Part shown: one piece after another, positions 13,105 to 24,255 of the stretch
Layout of the letters: each line of letters starts with the position of its first letter
How positions within the stretch are numbered: position 1 is the first letter of the stretch
DNA from: Monodelphis domestica
Lineage: Eukaryota; Chordata; Mammalia; Didelphimorphia; Didelphidae
Length of the DNA: 64,000 nt
Assembly: GCF_027887165.1 (NCBI RefSeq)
Contig: NC_077234.1
Coordinates: 141,165,857-141,229,856, forward strand
Reading direction: 5' to 3'
The notes under the pieces: generated by a model
Told to the model about the DNA's origin: nothing
What the model saw: the letters and a program-made list of their open reading frames with translations, nothing else
The model's database searches: none
Made by a program: the position numbers and the translations under genes

Positions 13105-14960
13105 TGCCATTTGGAACCAAAAAGTTCAGGTGGCAGCCAGTGTGTTGTAGAGCCAAAGGAAACTCAACCCCAGGGGCATCTGTATCATGTTTCTAGGGCC
13201 ACCCAAGGCCAGCAAGGGCATGCAGGCTCCCAAGATGGTGAAAGGTTCCCTTTTACAGAACAAAAACAACTGCTTGATCACATGGGCCTATGGGCCTATG
13301 ACTGGGAAAGTAGACTCTAAAAGATCACCCTAGTGCAAATATTAATAATATGGAAATGGGTCTTGATCAATGACATATGTTAAACCCAGTGGAATTATGT
13401 GTCAGATATGGGAAGGGGGAGGGGAAGGAAAGAACATAAGTCTTGTAACCATAGAAAATATTCTAAATCATCTAATTAAATAAGATTTTCAAAAAAAAGA
13501 AAAAGAAAATTACTGTGTTAGCCATTTGGCTACAGTGGACATGTTGAGAACCATGATAGCTTCTGCCTCATAGCTGGATCAGAGACTCAAGGAGACAATA
13601 GATGCTGGCTTCCTTTAGACCGTGAAACAGGCAAAAATGCTGATGAACTCATGAACAAGAGGAATCAAAAGCTAGATTCAGTCATTGAATTCAGCATTGG
13701 CCACTCTTTACTCATCTAGAAAATCCCAGGGAGGTTGATCCATCCTGCAAGTGGCCAAGCCTAACCATGAGGAGTTCAACTCCACTAAGCAGCATGTGAA
13801 GGATGATGTGACTGGAGAGCCTTTGATTCACCATTCAGATGATAATGAAACTGCTTTGAAAACCCCCTGAAGGCACATCACTCATGGACCTCAGACCACC
13901 CCCCTAGTGAAGTACTAGAGTAAGGGTAGGATCCATTCCACCATGGATGCTTCTCAGTTCCCAGATGTGGTATTTGCATGTATCCTGGCTGCCTTCTCCG
14001 AAGCAACATGTGGGCTTCTGAGAAGCAGAAAATGCCCAAGATCACATCCATACCAAATGACTACAGGTCAGGGAAGACCACACTTTTGCTGACCAACTTT
14101 AGTGCAAGAGTTCAAGCTTTTAAATGTTGGGTGGAGTAGAGGAGTTTTTGAGGAACAAGAATGGACATAAGTATTGGAGGGAGATTGGTTCAGTGGACCA
14201 TTGATTTTCACCATTCACGTGGGAGTTTTATAAACAGGAGTTACTTAGGATATAATAGGGAAAAGGGGATATACATTTTTGCGGAAGTGTGGGGAAGAAG
14301 AAAACCTAATATTAATTCTATAGGATCTCTTGGGAACAGTTACCTTTCCTCCAGGAATGTGATTGTAATTGAAAAGCCGTTGACCTAAGACCTTATTTGT
14401 CATTTATGGACCTCTAAGTGTGCCAGATGAGGAGAGCACTTAGTCACTTGTTGCCTCCTCTGTTCTGTACCTCATAACAGGGTAGGGTTTGGTTGCTGAC
14501 GCTGACCATAACATCCCATATAATGTGACAAAATAATAGTCCTATATTCAAAACTGTGATAAGGAATGCATGACAACAGTGGCTGGATAAATTAAGTTTA
14601 ATGGAGTTTATAAAGGTGAAGCCAAGGAAGGTTGATTGCTACCATTTTATTTACCTCTAATATGACCAACTCCATTAATTTCAAGGGAAAAACCATCATC
14701 AGTTGCTATTTGCAAGTGTGCATTCTCTGTTCTTTCCTTCTTTCTATACACTGTATGAAGAATCCTTTTTCTTTATTTAAAAAAAAACACTTTGAAGATT
14801 TTCTCATTCCAAAGAAATTCCTTCCCCTTCCCAGTTCTTGTTGCTGAAATACAGCAGCCCTACCATGGTGTGTTTCATTTTTAAAACAAAGTGCATTTTG
14901 CCTTTAATTGACCAAATGCTGCTCTTTTTTGGGCCTGAAGTCAATAAAATATATTAATCA
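13105..14960 (+). pseudogene. AK2: AK2 (adenylate kinase 2) processed pseudogene
   Basis: Intronless copy of the mRNA for adenylate kinase 2, the mitochondrial intermembrane-space enzyme that converts ATP + AMP to 2 ADP. The N-terminal region and P-loop lie at about 13111-13250: the canonical GPPGAGKGTQAPK reads GPPKASKGMQAPK, so the nucleotide-binding loop has lost key glycines. After an L1 insertion the copy resumes at about 13515 (equivalent of HLATGDMLR-MIAS), then the FPRTV-QAEMLDELM and KLDSVIEFSI region (13605-13695), HEEFN (near 13770), [10 protein letters not shown] (near 13800) and the DASQ-PDVVFA-ILAAFS C-terminus (13945-14005). The RRSDD motif reads HHSDD. There is an in-frame stop near 13572, roughly 25 codons are missing near 13610 (LVSDEMVVELIEKN region), and several frameshifts follow. 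A 3' UTR of about 0.9 kb ends with AATAAA at 14943-14948. Dead retrocopy; identity is secure. Confidence 0.9.
13250..13510 (+). mobile_element. L1 3' UTR inserted in the AK2 retrocopy
   Basis: Severely 5'-truncated L1: 'aaaaacaactgcttgatcac', 'gtagactctaaa', 'caccctagtgcaaatatt', 'atggaaatgggt' and an A-rich tail at 13488-13510. These match the same 3' UTR segments in the L1 at 38013 (49926-50108). It falls between the P-loop and the HLATGDML segment of AK2, so it came later than the retrocopy. Confidence 0.85.
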
Positions 14961-15534
14961 TTTATAAAAATTAAATGAAAAGTAGAAACATAGATACCTT
15001 GCCTAAATTCAATCCTTCCTTTCTATCACTATTCCTAGTTCCTATTCACATTTGCAAACTGATGAATGATATGGGAAGATGGCATTCAATGTTCCAAAAA
15101 ACTTCACTAATATGACATATAACAGTCATTCTACTCTTCCCATGTACTTATATGTATATGTGTATTTGTATTTATATGTGCATTTTTGTATGTTTGCATT
15201 CTCAATTTACTTTCATATAGGTATGCATTTACAATTAAGTGAAGCAAGGTTATATAATGTGTAGAGAACCATCTTCAAAGCCATGAAGTTATGAATTCAA
15301 GCCTGATACTCTTTTTGATTTCATAAGCTGAGGTAAATTACTTGCCTTCTAAGTATTTTAGGCAATTCTTCAGAGTATAAATTGGAAGGAAGGTAAAAGG
15401 CATTCTTTTCTAGGAACTACCTATATCAATGAAATTCCCTATGTGAAGAGTGTGTCAAACTCTCTTTGTCTATCAATCAGCAACTTTTAAGTTAATCATT
15501 CAAAAACTTAAGTACCCCTACTTAGTACCTTACC
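14961..15534. other. Unassigned stretch
   Basis: AT-rich, no repeat or gene recognised. The open frame at 15079-15264 is low-complexity (Tyr/Leu/Val). Confidence 0.4.
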
Positions 15535-16203
15535 AGTCACTAAGAAGAAGAGTTCACAAGTCACTTGCTAGAGTGGGTGACAACTCCAGAGGCCATTGCT
15601 CACCCCCTGGTCAGTGCTGAGTAAATTGAAAGATTGCAATTGATTCCCATAAAGTGGGAAATGGACAGAAAGTAAAGTAGAAAAAAGGATTGAACTTCCT
15701 GTCCAGGGACTTCTCCTTTCTATTTCTTCTCCTTTGGATTTTGTCTTTGGATACTCTGCATCCATGAACCAGGCTAGAGGAGGGGACTCTTTCCTTGGAT
15801 CCTGCAGTGGTGAGTGGAGTGATTCCTTCCTTGGTTCTTCAGTGAGGAGACCCTTTCTGCTCATTACTGCTTCAGTTGGACACTCCTTTCATTGTGAGTT
15901 ATGATGATATTCTTGGTGGTCTTAGCCTTCTTTGCCCTGAAGGTTCTTGTCGGATTCTTCATTGTCTCCCGACTCTTTGGATTTTGGCTTCCTATTTAGG
16001 ACTTTGGATTCTGGTGAGATTTGCTTTCAGATTTCCATTTGTGGTCTAGAGATATTAGGATTAAACTCAGAGTATTGGTAACAAGGCAGCACTTTCTATC
16101 TATAGTTTTCCACTTTCACTCTTTCCACCACTTTGTAAATAAAGCTGCTAAAAGTCATTTTGACTTAAACTGTAATATTTTTAAATCTGTGACCACATTA
16201 TCA
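15535..16203 (+). mobile_element. Solo LTR, + strand (family B)
   Basis: An LTR relic. Its 3' part carries 'taaataaagctgctaaaagt' (poly(A) signal near 16138), 'cattttgacttaaact' and the end 'gtgaccaca'. The 5' part (15550-15690) matches the antisense element at 30462-31041 and, more loosely, the one at 28471-29045. The flanks TTACCA (15530-15535) and TTATCA (16198-16203) may be a decayed 6-bp target duplication. No internal region. Broken fossil. Confidence 0.7.
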
Positions 16204-16639
16204 CTTTAGAATTCTCTTATTTAACATAAAACCTAAATTTTAATCAATATTCAAACAAACTACAAAGTATGATGTTTCTCAGAATCCATTAAAATTTAGT
16301 AAATTTTAAACAAGTTTTGGGGATTGGTAATATATGTGATTAGATACTCAAATAATTTGCCACTTATTAAATTAATGGAAATTTCTGTTTCATCTTAAAC
16401 AAATCAATACTAATATTAGCCTTTGTATTTAGTCTGAGGTTTGTTATATACAGTTGCCATCATTTGAACATATGTAGTGATTGTGCATGTATTTGTGGGG
16501 ATGGATAGGTAGAATGTCTATTTATTGATTTATCCATCTAAATATGACCTTCTGCATGTAAATATAAATATACATATATCTGTATGTATATATGATAAGG
16601 GTGCTTTGCTGTCTTTATTTTGTATTTTTTCATGTCTTC
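16204..16639. other. Unassigned stretch
   Basis: AT-rich. Weak similarity to the flank of the family B LTR at 30360-30460 continues for some tens of bases past the LTR end. Nothing else recognised. Confidence 0.35.
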
Positions 16640-16800
16640 CCACAATTCTTTGAAATTGTATGAATTGTTCCTTAGAGTGCAATAGTGTTACATTATTTTC
16701 TTATGCCACAATTTATTTAGTAATTCTCTAGCTATTAGACACATTGTTTCTAACTTTCCACTACAAAAAAGTGTTGCTATTAATATTTTTGCATAATAAA
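16640..16800 (-). mobile_element. Ancient L1 3' fragment, antisense
   Basis: Antisense of the ORF2 C-terminal region: 'atgccacaatttatttagta', 'ctaactttccactacaaaaa' and 'gttgctattaatatttttgc' correspond to the usual 'cacaatttgttcagccattc' to 'gcagctatgaatatttt' order in younger copies here. Highly diverged. Confidence 0.55.
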
Positions 16801-18077
16801 TAAGAGGAACAACAAAGCAATGAAGCCAGATGATAATTCATCAACAGATACAGAAAAAAACTTTCAGAAAATACAGTATTCATTTGTTAAAAGTACTAAA
16901 AACAGAGAAATTAAAATATTTTCCCAATTAATGCCATGTTTCACTCCCTACATTTTATGTTATAATCTCCTCTCTCCTTAAGATTCTAAACTGTTCAAAT
17001 AAGCCCTGCTCAGGAAATAAAGCTGATCCCTCCTAATTGACAAAATTAAAGTAATCTTCTAGTTTCCTTCCTTAATGATTCTGCAATTCAAAATTCTTTA
17101 ACTCAACTCTCTCTAACTGAAGGAATTTGAAAAGAAAATTAGAATCACATTTTTTTCACATCAATTTTACTTGGCCCTTTTATTCCATTTTCTATCACAT
17201 ATTTAGTTGGTTGTATGTGGCTACTATTTCAGATATTATGTTAGACTCAGGGGCTATTAAAGATATCCTTTTATAAAATTCTCTAAGTATGCCTATTCTG
17301 TGAGCTTCATCCCTTGATAATACCTTCTTCCTCCATCCTCCTCCTCATAATTGTATTACAACATCTCTTCTTCCTTCTAATATTTTTGTTTTTTTTCTCT
17401 ACCACTCTTCCTTTCAGTCTTTTAATATCTCCTTTCCATCTTCAATTTATCCTTATCAATTAGCTTTTTTTAGAATTACCTTAATATATATTCATACTTT
17501 TCCCCATGCCTTAAAATAAAAAAAATAAATAAACCTTCATAGAACTCTGTAATTCCCTCAAACCATCATAAATCTCTTCTACAAAAAGAACTATAAGTTG
17601 TAACTCCTCCTCAGTTTCCTGAATTTCCAACTTAATGGCAGAATCCTCTTCCCTCTGCCTTTCTTTTTTTCTTACATTAACTAATTTGGTAGCCTCCTTA
17701 TTTCCTGTATTTTCAATAACCAACTCTCTGAAAATGAATTCTAAATCAACATGTAGCAATAATTCTTTCTAGATAACCCCAGCTGCCTGTAGAACATCTC
17801 ACAAGAGAGGAAATGTCAATAATTCAAACTCACACAAAAAAATCTGGTAATTTTTCCCTAAAGTCATCCTTCTTCCAAATTTGTTAATTTTTATTTTTTT
17901 TAGTATATTGCTTTTCTTCTAATCATCTGGATTTACAACCTTAGAACAACCATTGACAATCTTATTTGTAGTCTTCACTCTCTAATCTATCCAACGAGGA
18001 CTTTTTGATATTTTTCTGACCTTTTTTCAATTGCACAAAAGGCTTAGAATTATATATATATATGTTTGTCTTCAGGT
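16801..18077. other. Unassigned AT-rich, pyrimidine-rich DNA
   Basis: About 1.3 kb rich in CT runs at 17270-17480 and a short TA run at 18051-18063. The 82-codon minus-strand open frame at 17511-17759 is charged and helix-like but matches nothing I recognise. Confidence 0.4.
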
Positions 18078-18920
18078 GTAGCAGTCCAGCCCATAGGTAT
18101 TATGGAGAGATAAGGTTTGTGAATGGGCACATGGCCATTCTGGGCATGGCACTCACCTGAGGATAAAAACCCCACCTTCACCTTGTCGTAATTTGCAATT
18201 ATCCAATGGCAATACACTATGTAACTCATCTATATGTATTGAGGCATCATGTAACTTATCAATATGTATTGAGTTCATCTGCATATCAAAGACAATAAAG
18301 GGAAAAGCCTGTGGCCAGCTCCTCCTCTTCCTCTCTCTCTCTCTTTCTCCTCCTTCTTCTTGGAGGAGCTACAGGTTTTCTATCACCACCTTTCTCTCTC
18401 CTCTCCATCTTCACTTGAGGCTGGCCTTCAGCAGAGTGTGTCTCTCTTTTTTTTCCAATGCTAATACCTAGCATTCTCTAATTCTATTAGTCTCTATTCA
18501 TTCTCCCAGCTGAGCTATATCATCTTTGACCAGTGTAGTGTTAAATGGGATCTCTGGGCAGAAAATAGCCTTTCAGTGACATCCATTGATTGGAGCATGG
18601 CTGAGGCTCCCAAATATTAATAATATTTGATTACTGACACATTATTGACATCTCAAAATCTTGGCTCCTTCACGCCCTTCGCGGGATCCAAAACTTCTAT
18701 CCCTTTTCTATTTTCCTACCATAAAGCTTCTTGCTGGCGGGAGGCTTTATCAGGGCTCTTATGTGCTACTGAATCAGTGAGGAAAAGTGAGGGAAAGTGA
18801 AACACTACTTCCTTTTACTAGCAGGGAGCTGAAATACCCAGAGACCACATCTGGGTATTGGACAGTCCTCTAGGTAGAAAACAACATCTGTTCATCTTAG
18901 TCCCTCCATTACTAAAATGT
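18078..18920 (+). mobile_element. LTR with a piece of 5' leader, + strand
   Basis: LTR-like block starting at 'tgtagcagtccagccc'. A TATA-type 'ggataaaaacc' lies at 18161, AATAAA at 18294-18299, then a long pyrimidine tract. An inverted repeat flanks that tract (AGCTCCTCC at 18317-18325, GGAGGAGCT at 18362-18370). The LTR probably ends between 18600 and 18680, followed by a leader-like GC-richer segment up to about 18920. The primer-binding site could not be assigned. Broken fossil of uncertain class. Confidence 0.55.
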
Positions 18921-20099
18921 TGATTTTTTTCTACTTGTATGATAGTAAGTTATTTAACCTTGTTCAATTTCAGTCAATTACTTAGGATTTTGAGAGCAGC
19001 TTAAGGATACTTTTGTTTAAAGTTAGAATAGGAAAAACCACTCAAACCCTACACTTAAAAAAATTTCACAATTCCAATATAATTAGAAATTGAAAATTGT
19101 AATGTACTATGCTATGGAAGACATGGAATAGGGGAAATTGGAAGTTTATGAAGAAACAAAGAAAAATAAAAAGGTTAATAATAATCGTCAAAGGAAATCT
19201 TTGCAATCTTCATTGTTTTGGTAAGGTTTGTTATTTTTATTAAGAGATTTATGCTACTATCTGAAGTCATCAGTGTCAACATATAGATTTTTTTTGTCTT
19301 TGAGACAAATAATCATATGGAGTTTTCAGCAGAAAGAATAATGTGATAAGTGACATTTTATAATGGCATGCCTGCCAAAAGGAAGATATTAGAAGCAAAT
19401 TTTATGAGTCTTAAAGTATGTGAGGGCTTATGCAATATATAGGTTAATGTATGTAATAAATTATTTAGGAGACATTGATTCTGAGTACCCAGTAGTGGGA
19501 CATAGTTGTATTTGATGGCCTGACCCTGGTGTCTTCTGGCATCAGCTTGGGTATCAACATGATAGAGCCAACATTGCAGCATCTTTGTGGAGGGAGCTAA
19601 TAGTTTTTTAAAAGGCAAGCACAGGAAGGAGAGAGAACTTTTTAAATTCTGCTCTTGAACAGACTAGCTCCCTTGACTGGCACTTGGCAAGGGGCAGGGC
19701 AGCATGGACAAGTCCTTCTTGCATTGAAATCTGGGATCTGATCTTATTTTAAATTGGTTAGGCTGAAATCTCTCTCTCTCTCCTTTCTCTTGCTTTCCTA
19801 ATAAGTGCTTATAAATTTGATGATGATCCTGCAGATCAATGTGTATTTATAACTGTGGAAAAGTTTACTTCCCTTTGTTTTCTTTGATGTAATCAACCAG
19901 AAAACTTTAATGTAATCAGTCAGAAACTTGAAAATCCTTTAACATTGATTGCAAGTACAGACACACCCTCAGAGAACAGAAGTTGAAACTAAGAAGATAG
20001 GAAATTGATCCCACAAGCACTTCCCCCCTGGGAAGTGCCAGACAAATTAAGGAACTATGATTGGTTGCTGATATGTGATACTTCCTTCCTTCATATTAT
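18921..20099. other. Unassigned; possible LTR relic near 19560-20085
   Basis: A weak MIR-like core ('agtaagttatttaacc') sits near 18945. The segment 19560-20085 is less AT-rich and has the look of an LTR ('ctttcctaataagtgctta' near 19790), but no partner copy or clean ends were found. Confidence 0.3.
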
Positions 20100-23000
20100 T
20101 TTAAAATTAGTTTCTTTGCTATTGTGGACTTTTTATTCTTCCAGCTGAAATTTATTGTTATTTTTTTCTAGTTTGATTGGTATCGCACTGAATAAATAAA
20201 TACATTTAGGTAGAATTGATGTTTTTATTATATTCCCTTGGTTTACTGTAATGGGAAGGGGAGAGTTATTTTAATCTTCACACTACCCATGAGCAATTAA
20301 TATTTTCCTAGGTGTTTAGATCTGACTTTGAATTAAAATTATTTTGTAATTTTGTTCTTATAATTGCTGTGTTTGGCTTGATAAGTAGATAACCAAGTTT
20401 TTTATGTTGTTCAGAGTGACTTTAAATGGAATTTCTCTTTCTAACTCTTGCTGCAGGACTTTATTGGTAATATATAGAATTGCAGATGATTTATGTTGAT
20501 TAGTTTTGTATCCTGTAACTTTACTAAAATTATTATTTATTTCAACTAGTTTTTTAATGATTCTATAGGATTCTCTAAATATACCATATCATCTGCAAAA
20601 AGGGATAATTTAATTTTTTCATTACTTACTTTAATTTCTTCAATGACTTTTTCTTTCCTTATTGCTAAAACTAGCATTTCTAATACAATATTAAATAATA
20701 ATGGGATAATAGGCATCCTTGGTTCATCCCTGATGTTATTGGGAAGGCATCTAAATTATCCCTATTGTAGATGATACTTGCTGAAGGTTTTAAATAGATA
20801 CTACTTATCATTTTAAGGAATGACACATTCATTCTTATGCTTTCTGGTACTTTAACAGGAATGATTGTTAAGTTTTGTCAAAGGCTTTTTCTGCATTTAT
20901 TGAGATAATCATGTGATTTCTGTTAGTTTGGTTATTTATATGAACAATTATGCTGATTGTGTTCCTAATATTAAATCAGCCCTGCATTACGGTTGTAAAT
21001 ACCGTTAATGAAATTAGCCTATAATTTCCTTTCTCTGATTTTATACTTTCTGGCTGAGGTAAGTTATACCAAATTTGTTTCATAAAAAGATATTGATAGG
21101 ACCCCTTCTCTGACAATTTTTCCAAATAGTTTATGTAGTATTGGCATTGTTTTTTAAATATTTTATAGAATTCACTTATGAATCCATCCAGCCTGGGGCA
21201 TTTTTATTTATAGATTTCATTGATGACTTCTTCAATTTCTTTTTCTGATACAGGATTATTTAAGAATTCTGTTAGTTCTTTTGCAAATCTGGGCAATTTG
21301 TATTTTTGTAAATATTCATCAATTTCACTTAGATTATTGGATTTGTTATCATATAATTAGGTAAATAGCTCCTAATTGCTTTTTTTCCCTCTGCAGTAGG
21401 GTGAGCTCACCCTTTTAATTTTTAATACTGATTATTTTATTTTATTCTTTCCTTTTGTAAATCAAATTAATCATTACTCTATTTTCTTTGTATTTTTTTA
21501 AAAAAAACAAATGGCAAGTCTTATTCATTAGTTCCTATGGTTCTCTAACTTTCAATTTTATAAATTTATACTTTAATTTTTAATATTTCCAATTTAGTCT
21601 TTCAATGAAAATTTGTTTATTTTTTTCTAATTTTTTTTTACTTTCATGCACAATTCATTGATCTGCATTTTCTCTATTGTATTAATGTAAGAGTTTTGAG
21701 ATATACATTTTTCCTAAGTACAGCTTGGGCTATAACCCATCACTTTGATATGTTGTCTCTTTGTTATCATTATCATTAATAAAATTATGTGTTACTATAA
21801 TTTGTTCTTTTACCCGCTCATTTTTAGCATTAGATTATTTAGTGTCCAATTAATTTTATTCATATTTAAATGGAGTTTTATTGGTTATACTTTTGCATAA
21901 TTATCTGAAAAGAATGCATTTATTATTATTTCTTTTTTGCATTTTGTTCTGAAGGTTTTATGCTTTAAAACATGGTCAGTATTGTGTAGGAGACATGTAA
22001 AGCTCAAAAGAAAGTATATTCCTTTCTATTGCTATTCAATTCTCTTCATAGATCTAGTCATTCTAAATTTTCTAATATTTGATTCATTTCCTTTCCTTCT
22101 TTCTTGTTTATTTTTTGGTTTGATTTATTTTGATCTGAAAGGGGGAAGTTGAGGTCTCCCATTGGTATAGTTTTGTTGTTCATTTCTTCCTGAAGTTCAT
22201 TTAATTTCTCCTTTAATAATTTGGAGGCCATACCATTTGGTATATATATTTTAGTATTGCTATTACTACATTGTATATAGTACCTTTTAGGAAGATATCA
22301 TTTCCTTCCTCATCTCTTTTTAATCAGATCTATTTTTGTTTTAGTTTTGTCTGAGATCATGATTGTTACTTTTTTTGACTTTAGATTATGCAAAATGAAT
22401 TCTGCTCCAACACCTTACCTTTACTCTAGGTGTATGACCATGCCTCAAAATGTTTCTTGTAAACAACATATAGTAGGATTCTGGTATTTAATGCACCTTT
22501 CTATCTGTTTCTGTTTTATGAGTGAGTTTATCCAATTTGTATTTATAGTTATGATTACCAACTGTGTATTCTCCTCCATTTATATTCCCTTTTGATCATG
22601 CTCTCTTCCCTTTCACTCTCTCTCCTCACCAATATTTTGTTTTTCATCACCCCCAAGTTCTCCCTCCCTCCTATTACCACCTCCTTTTCTTATCTTATTC
22701 CCCTCCTATTTCTCTATATGGTAAGAAAGAATTCTATACCCAAGTCAGTGTGGTTGTTATTACTTCTTTGAACCAGTTACAATGAAAATAAACTTTAAGC
22801 ATTGTCTATCACCACTCTCATCCTCCCTGATACTGTAATAATTTTTCACATATTTTAGGTGAGATTATTTACACCATTCCATCTGTCCTTTCATTTTTCT
22901 CTTAGTATCATCTTCTTCATCACTCCTTGATTTGTTTTGCATATAATATCATTCTAATCAGTTTATTTCCCCAACCTCCTTCTAACTGCTCTACTACTAA

Positions 23001-23540
23001 TAAGAATTTTCTCTTTCTCATTTACTTTTTTAGTCTCCTCTTGAGTCTTATATATGAACATCAAGATTTTTGTTTAGGTCTGGTATTTTCATAAGAAATG
23101 CTTGGAAATATTTTATTTTAATGAATGACCATTTTTCTCCCCTAAAAGAATAGACTCAGTTTTAATGGACTGGTGACTCTGTTTTGTAAACATAAGTTTT
23201 CTCTTTCCAGCATAGAATATTCCATACCTTCTGATCCATTGATATGGAGGTTGCTAAGTCCTATGTAATCCTGGCTATAGCTCCATGGCATTTAAATGGT
23301 TTCTTTCTTGCTACCTGCAGTATTTTCACCTTGAGTTGGGTCTGAATTTAGTCATTATATTCTTGGAAGGTTTCATTTCAGGATTTCTCCCTGGAGGTGA
23401 TCTGTGGAGTGTTTTAATTTCATTTTTACTCTCTGGTACAAGAATATCTGGGCAGTTTTCTTTGATAATTCCTTGTATTATGATGTCCAGGCTTTCAGGT
23501 AGTCCAATAATTCTAAAATTGGGCTTCTGGGTAAACATGT
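20100..23540 (-). mobile_element. Old L1, antisense: ORF2 and part of ORF1
   Basis: Reverse-complement L1. Its left end is cut within the ORF2 C-terminal half near 20130. The antisense RT box region ('catatcatctgcaaaaag') is near 20585, the RT fingers are at 21000-21420 and the endonuclease region at 22100-22560, where the minus strand reads the HM-K-DTH segment. ORF1 follows at about 23300-23540, with the NFRIIGLPES motif and the downstream RSPPGRNPE segment. Many disruptions, so an old copy. Next to it on the right is L1 5' sequence in the opposite orientation (23541-24255). Confidence 0.85.
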
Positions 23541-24255
23541 CGGCAGACAAGATGCAAGACTCATCTTCTCCTCAGCACCCACCAATATAGACTTCCTCAT
23601 AAGACCAAAAAAATCAAATTCATAAGAACAAAAGTACTCTAAAGTAGGGCACAGTATTGAAGGTACTTGAGATTTGGGCATTTCCACACTATAAGAGGGT
23701 TAAAAGTCTCCCACCAAAACCATGAGCTGATCTATCCTCCTCTACCCCACCTAGGGATCCAGAGTCAGAGCCAGCACTTGCCAGAATCAGCAAGTGAGCA
23801 AGGGACACCTCTATGTCCTTGGGAGATGACTAAGACCACAAAAAACCTACCTTGAGAGCTGCTACACCTGAAACCCCAGCAGGCTGAAGAGCACAGACCA
23901 TGGGTGCATGCAGGAAAATAGTACAGAGAAGGCCAGCAAAGAGAAGATGTGGAGATTCAAAAGCTAGCCTCAGGCAAAATCCTTGCTCCTTAGCTCCATA
24001 CACAGAGAGCCTGCCCATCTCACTCATATTTCTGACTAAAAAGGGAAGGAAAAACCTCCACAGTGATGGCAAATTGGGCCCAGGGACCTTCCAAGAAAAA
24101 CAGGAAGAAGGGATTGTCCCTGGAAATTTTTTATGGAGGAAAAACAGAGGCTACAGAGGAAATACAGGAGAAATTCAAATAAACCCAAAACCTACCAAAA
24201 AGATATGGAAATTGTTTACAACCTCTTGAAGAATTAAAAATAAAATTGACCAATA
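23541..24255 (+). mobile_element. L1 5' UTR and ORF1 start, inverted relative to 20100-23540
   Basis: GC-richer purine-biased segment that opens with 'cggcagacaagatgcaagac' and closes with an ORF1-like 'gaattaaaaataaaattgac'. It matches the general layout of marsupial L1 5' UTRs. The order (5'-most end at the junction, ORF1 side distal) is what twin priming gives for a minus-strand insertion, so it probably belongs to the L1 at 20100-23540. Open frames in it (23900-24229) are UTR noise. Confidence 0.6.

Noticed and set aside
17511-17759. 82-codon charged minus-strand open frame as a possible gag remnant or small gene
   Set aside because: No recognisable domain, no promoter or splice context and no LTR partner. 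Open frames of this size occur by chance.
18655-18690. TGG-starting segment after the 18-kb LTR as a primer-binding site
   Set aside because: The sequence after TGG did not match the 3' end of any vertebrate tRNA I could recall.
23900-24229. 109-codon open frame
   Set aside because: Lies in an L1 5' UTR and ORF1 start region, with no ORF1 motif in that frame.
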